From Guillardia theta CCMP2712 (taxonomy: Eukaryota; Cryptophyceae; Pyrenomonadales; Geminigeraceae), in NCBI RefSeq assembly GCF_000315625.1, contig NW_005434647.1:601890-633606 (forward strand): 31,717 bases of DNA. The letters run 5' to 3'. Below the pieces are notes generated by a model, which did not search any database, had not been told where the DNA came from, and was given only the letters and a program-made list of their open reading frames with translations. Shown piece after piece: positions 30,168-31,717 of this stretch; position 1 is the stretch's first letter, and each line of letters opens with the position of its first letter. The translations under genes and the position numbers were made by a program.

Positions 30168-30218
30168 GAGAAGAGAGGAGAGGAGAGGAGAGGAGAGGAG
30201 AGGAGAGGAGAGGAGAGA
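30168..30218. repeat. (GAGGA)n microsatellite
   Basis: About ten GAGGA units in the spacer just after the stop codon of the acidic-protein gene. The same 5-base unit recurs at about 31631-31662. Confidence 0.95.
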
Positions 30219-30431
30219 GGGGGGAGGGAATAGGAGAAGGAGTAGGCGGAGGAGATTCAGATGAGGAGAGAGGAGAAGGGAATACCTGGTGTCATCTGCT
30301 GCTGAAGTTGTGTGAGCGCAGGAAGAGGTTGCGGCGAGAAAAAGAAGCCTCGCATTCGAGATGGCGAGGCGCAGCTGAAGGTAGGAGGAGGAGGAAGGAG
30401 GAGGAGGAGACGAGAGTGGGAGGTGGTGGGG

Positions 30432-31568
30432 ATGGAGTGTTCGAGTGTGAACGTTAGCGCAGAGCTAGAGGAAGCGAGGAGGACGAAGGGAGCAGTCAGG
30501 AAGAGCAGCACGGAGACAAAGAGCTCCAAGGTTCGATCCGCCAAGACGAAGGAGAAGGAGACTAGCGACGCGGAGAAATCTTCTGAGTTCAGAATCCTCT
30601 TGCTCGAGGTGATGGAGGGCCTGGTGGAGTTCATAAGAGATGGGTGTGGTGGGGATGATGATGACGATGATGATGACGAGGAGGAGGAGGAGAAGGTGGG
30701 ATGGGAAGGCACGAGGGAGGTGGATGGGGAGTTCAAGATAGCGATGGAATAATGGTCTTGCTCGCACAGAGCCTGGTGAACAAACTTTCCTTGGCTCATG
30801 CCATGAGCTCGTTCCGCCTCCATGCAGAGATGGTGAGCGACGCGTGGAGGAGAGAGGTATTGAGCTGACGGTAATCGCGCAGGTCAAGTGCTACCAGAGG
30901 TTGACCTCGCCCCTGTCAACGACGAGGAGGAAAAATCTGCTCAGGTCAGTGGAGATTTGAAAGTCAAAGTTGCTGGGGCAAAGGAAGCAGGGGAGGGAGG
31001 AAGGTTCAGGAGGAGGGAGGGAGGGAGGGAGGGAGGGAGGGAGGGAGGGAGGGAGGGAGGAGGGAGGGTGGGAGGGTGGGGAGGAGGAGGAGGAGGAAGC
31101 AGAGGAGAGAGGGAGGAGGAAGGGGAAGCAAGCTGGCGAGAGGGAGGGAGGATGGTTTGCTTTTGAGTTAGCCTTGATGACTTGGGCGACAGGATGGGGC
31201 TGATGGGGATGAAGGAGCATCGAAACGACATGAAGCGAGCGATCGAAAAGAGCGAGATCATGCTGACGTCAGGTGATGCAGGGGAGGAATGTAGGAGGAA
31301 GAGATAGGGAAGGGGAGGGGAGCGGGAGCAGGGAGAGGAGGAGGTGGTGGAGAAGGAGGTGGTGGTGGTGGTGGTGGAGGAGGAGAAGTCTTCAGGCTGA
31401 TGTGTTGATGGTAGCGATGAACCTGATGATGCGGGGAATGTTTGAGGTCTGGACGAGCGAGACGCTCATGTGCAAAGAGACAGTCAAGCTTGAAGCGAAA
31501 TGCCAGAGAAGGCGGAGGTACGCAATGCTGTCGGTCGGACGAGGATGGTGGAGAGGAGTACATATCTG
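30432..31568 (+). CDS. Helical protein with acidic run, probably 3'-partial at the window edge
   Basis: Exons: 30432-30695, 30770-30832, 30883-30944, 31193-31272, 31415-31517; phases agree. The N-terminal part is basic and polar (EEARRTKGAVRKSSTETKSS), then a helix (FRILLLEVMEGLVEFIRD) and a run of Asp/Glu. The following exons read as amphipathic helix: SLVNKLSLAHAMSSFRLHAEM, VKCYQRLTSPLSTTRRKNLL, MKEHRNDMKRAIEKSEIMLT and AMNLMMRGMFEVWTSETLM. The F-x-x-W word recalls Sfi1-like centrosome repeats, but only once. After 31517 a GTACGC donor suggests the gene continues past the window; otherwise the frame reads on to a stop at about 31568. The frame is also open upstream to 30312, so the start could be earlier. 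Its two long introns are purine-rich (GGGA, GGT), unlike the preceding gene. Confidence 0.5.
31011..31060. repeat. (GGGA)n microsatellite inside an intron
   Basis: Tandem GGGA units within intron 30945-31192, followed by GGGTGGGAGGGTGGGGAGGAGG sequence. A further GAGGA/GGGGA tract fills about 31630-31717 at the window end. Confidence 0.9.
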
Positions 31569-31717
31569 ATGGAGGAAGGAGAAGGGAAGAGGATGAGGAA
31601 GGGAGGAAGGTGGCGGAGTGGGCAGGCTGGAGAGGAGAGGAGAGGAGAGGAGAGGAGAGGAGGAGGAGGGGGAGGGGAAGAGGAGGGGAGAGGGAGGGGA
31701 GGGGAGGGGAAGGAGGA

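Noticed and set aside
30257-30823. 188-residue minus-strand frame with poly-Ser.
   Set aside because: It lies opposite the plus-strand exons of the last gene and consists largely of the reversed Asp/Glu run and purine tracts.
1-31717. Bacterial-type systems: CRISPR array, phage, toxin-antitoxin, operons, transposase genes.
   Set aside because: No spaced direct repeats of CRISPR type, no transposase or phage frames, and the gene structure is clearly eukaryotic.

Overview
The window is nuclear DNA from a eukaryotic microbe. Most genes are broken by many very short GT-AG introns, mostly 39-75 bases. Genes lie on both strands about every 2 kb, GC content is moderate, and there is no operon structure, Shine-Dalgarno signal, tRNA or rRNA. 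Eukaryotic domains (PDZ, PH, WW, CLK-type kinase, Atg22-like MFS) and a very large secreted subtilase with myxobacteria-like cysteine repeats fit an algal protist. A cryptophyte such as Guillardia is my best guess, but this is inference from style, not a match. Exon models below were built by hand from reading frame, splice-site and phase agreement; none is backed by transcripts.

Layout, left to right: a PDZ/coiled-coil protein (+, 708-2016) converges on a PH-domain protein (-, 2106-3391). A GC-rich island with a perfect hairpin and a G-rich motif field follow (3.7-4.4 kb). A CLK/LAMMER-like kinase (+, 4937-6960) converges on a membrane-anchored tandem WW protein (-, 7105-9151). Next come a C-rich tract, about 0.6 kb without a gene, a small multi-exon gene ending in a leucine-zipper-like helix (-, 9896-10785), and an intron-free 6.7 kb subtilase gene (-, 11007-17732). 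A 1.6 kb gene-poor stretch with GC islands and a 44-bp tandem duplication leads to a probable decayed gene (19.4-19.6 kb). Two head-to-tail coiled-coil genes (-, 20142-21220 and 21248-22861) may really be one. Then come a His/Pro/Gln-rich intron-free gene (+, 23511-24044), an Atg22/UMF1-like transporter (-, 24532 to about 26131) with a striking nested inverted repeat near its 5' end, a long acidic protein (+, 26879-30146), and a coiled-coil gene (+, 30432 on) that probably runs off the window.

The genes do not form an obvious pathway. The local themes are recurring G-rich motifs on the coding strand near gene 5' ends, convergent gene pairs with short gaps, and simple-sequence tracts that account for nearly all long introns. 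The most unusual gene is the subtilase: its catalytic domain is interrupted by about 600 residues containing two modules that seem to recur in its C-terminal half, and one of its three cysteine repeats is itself split by about 146 residues.
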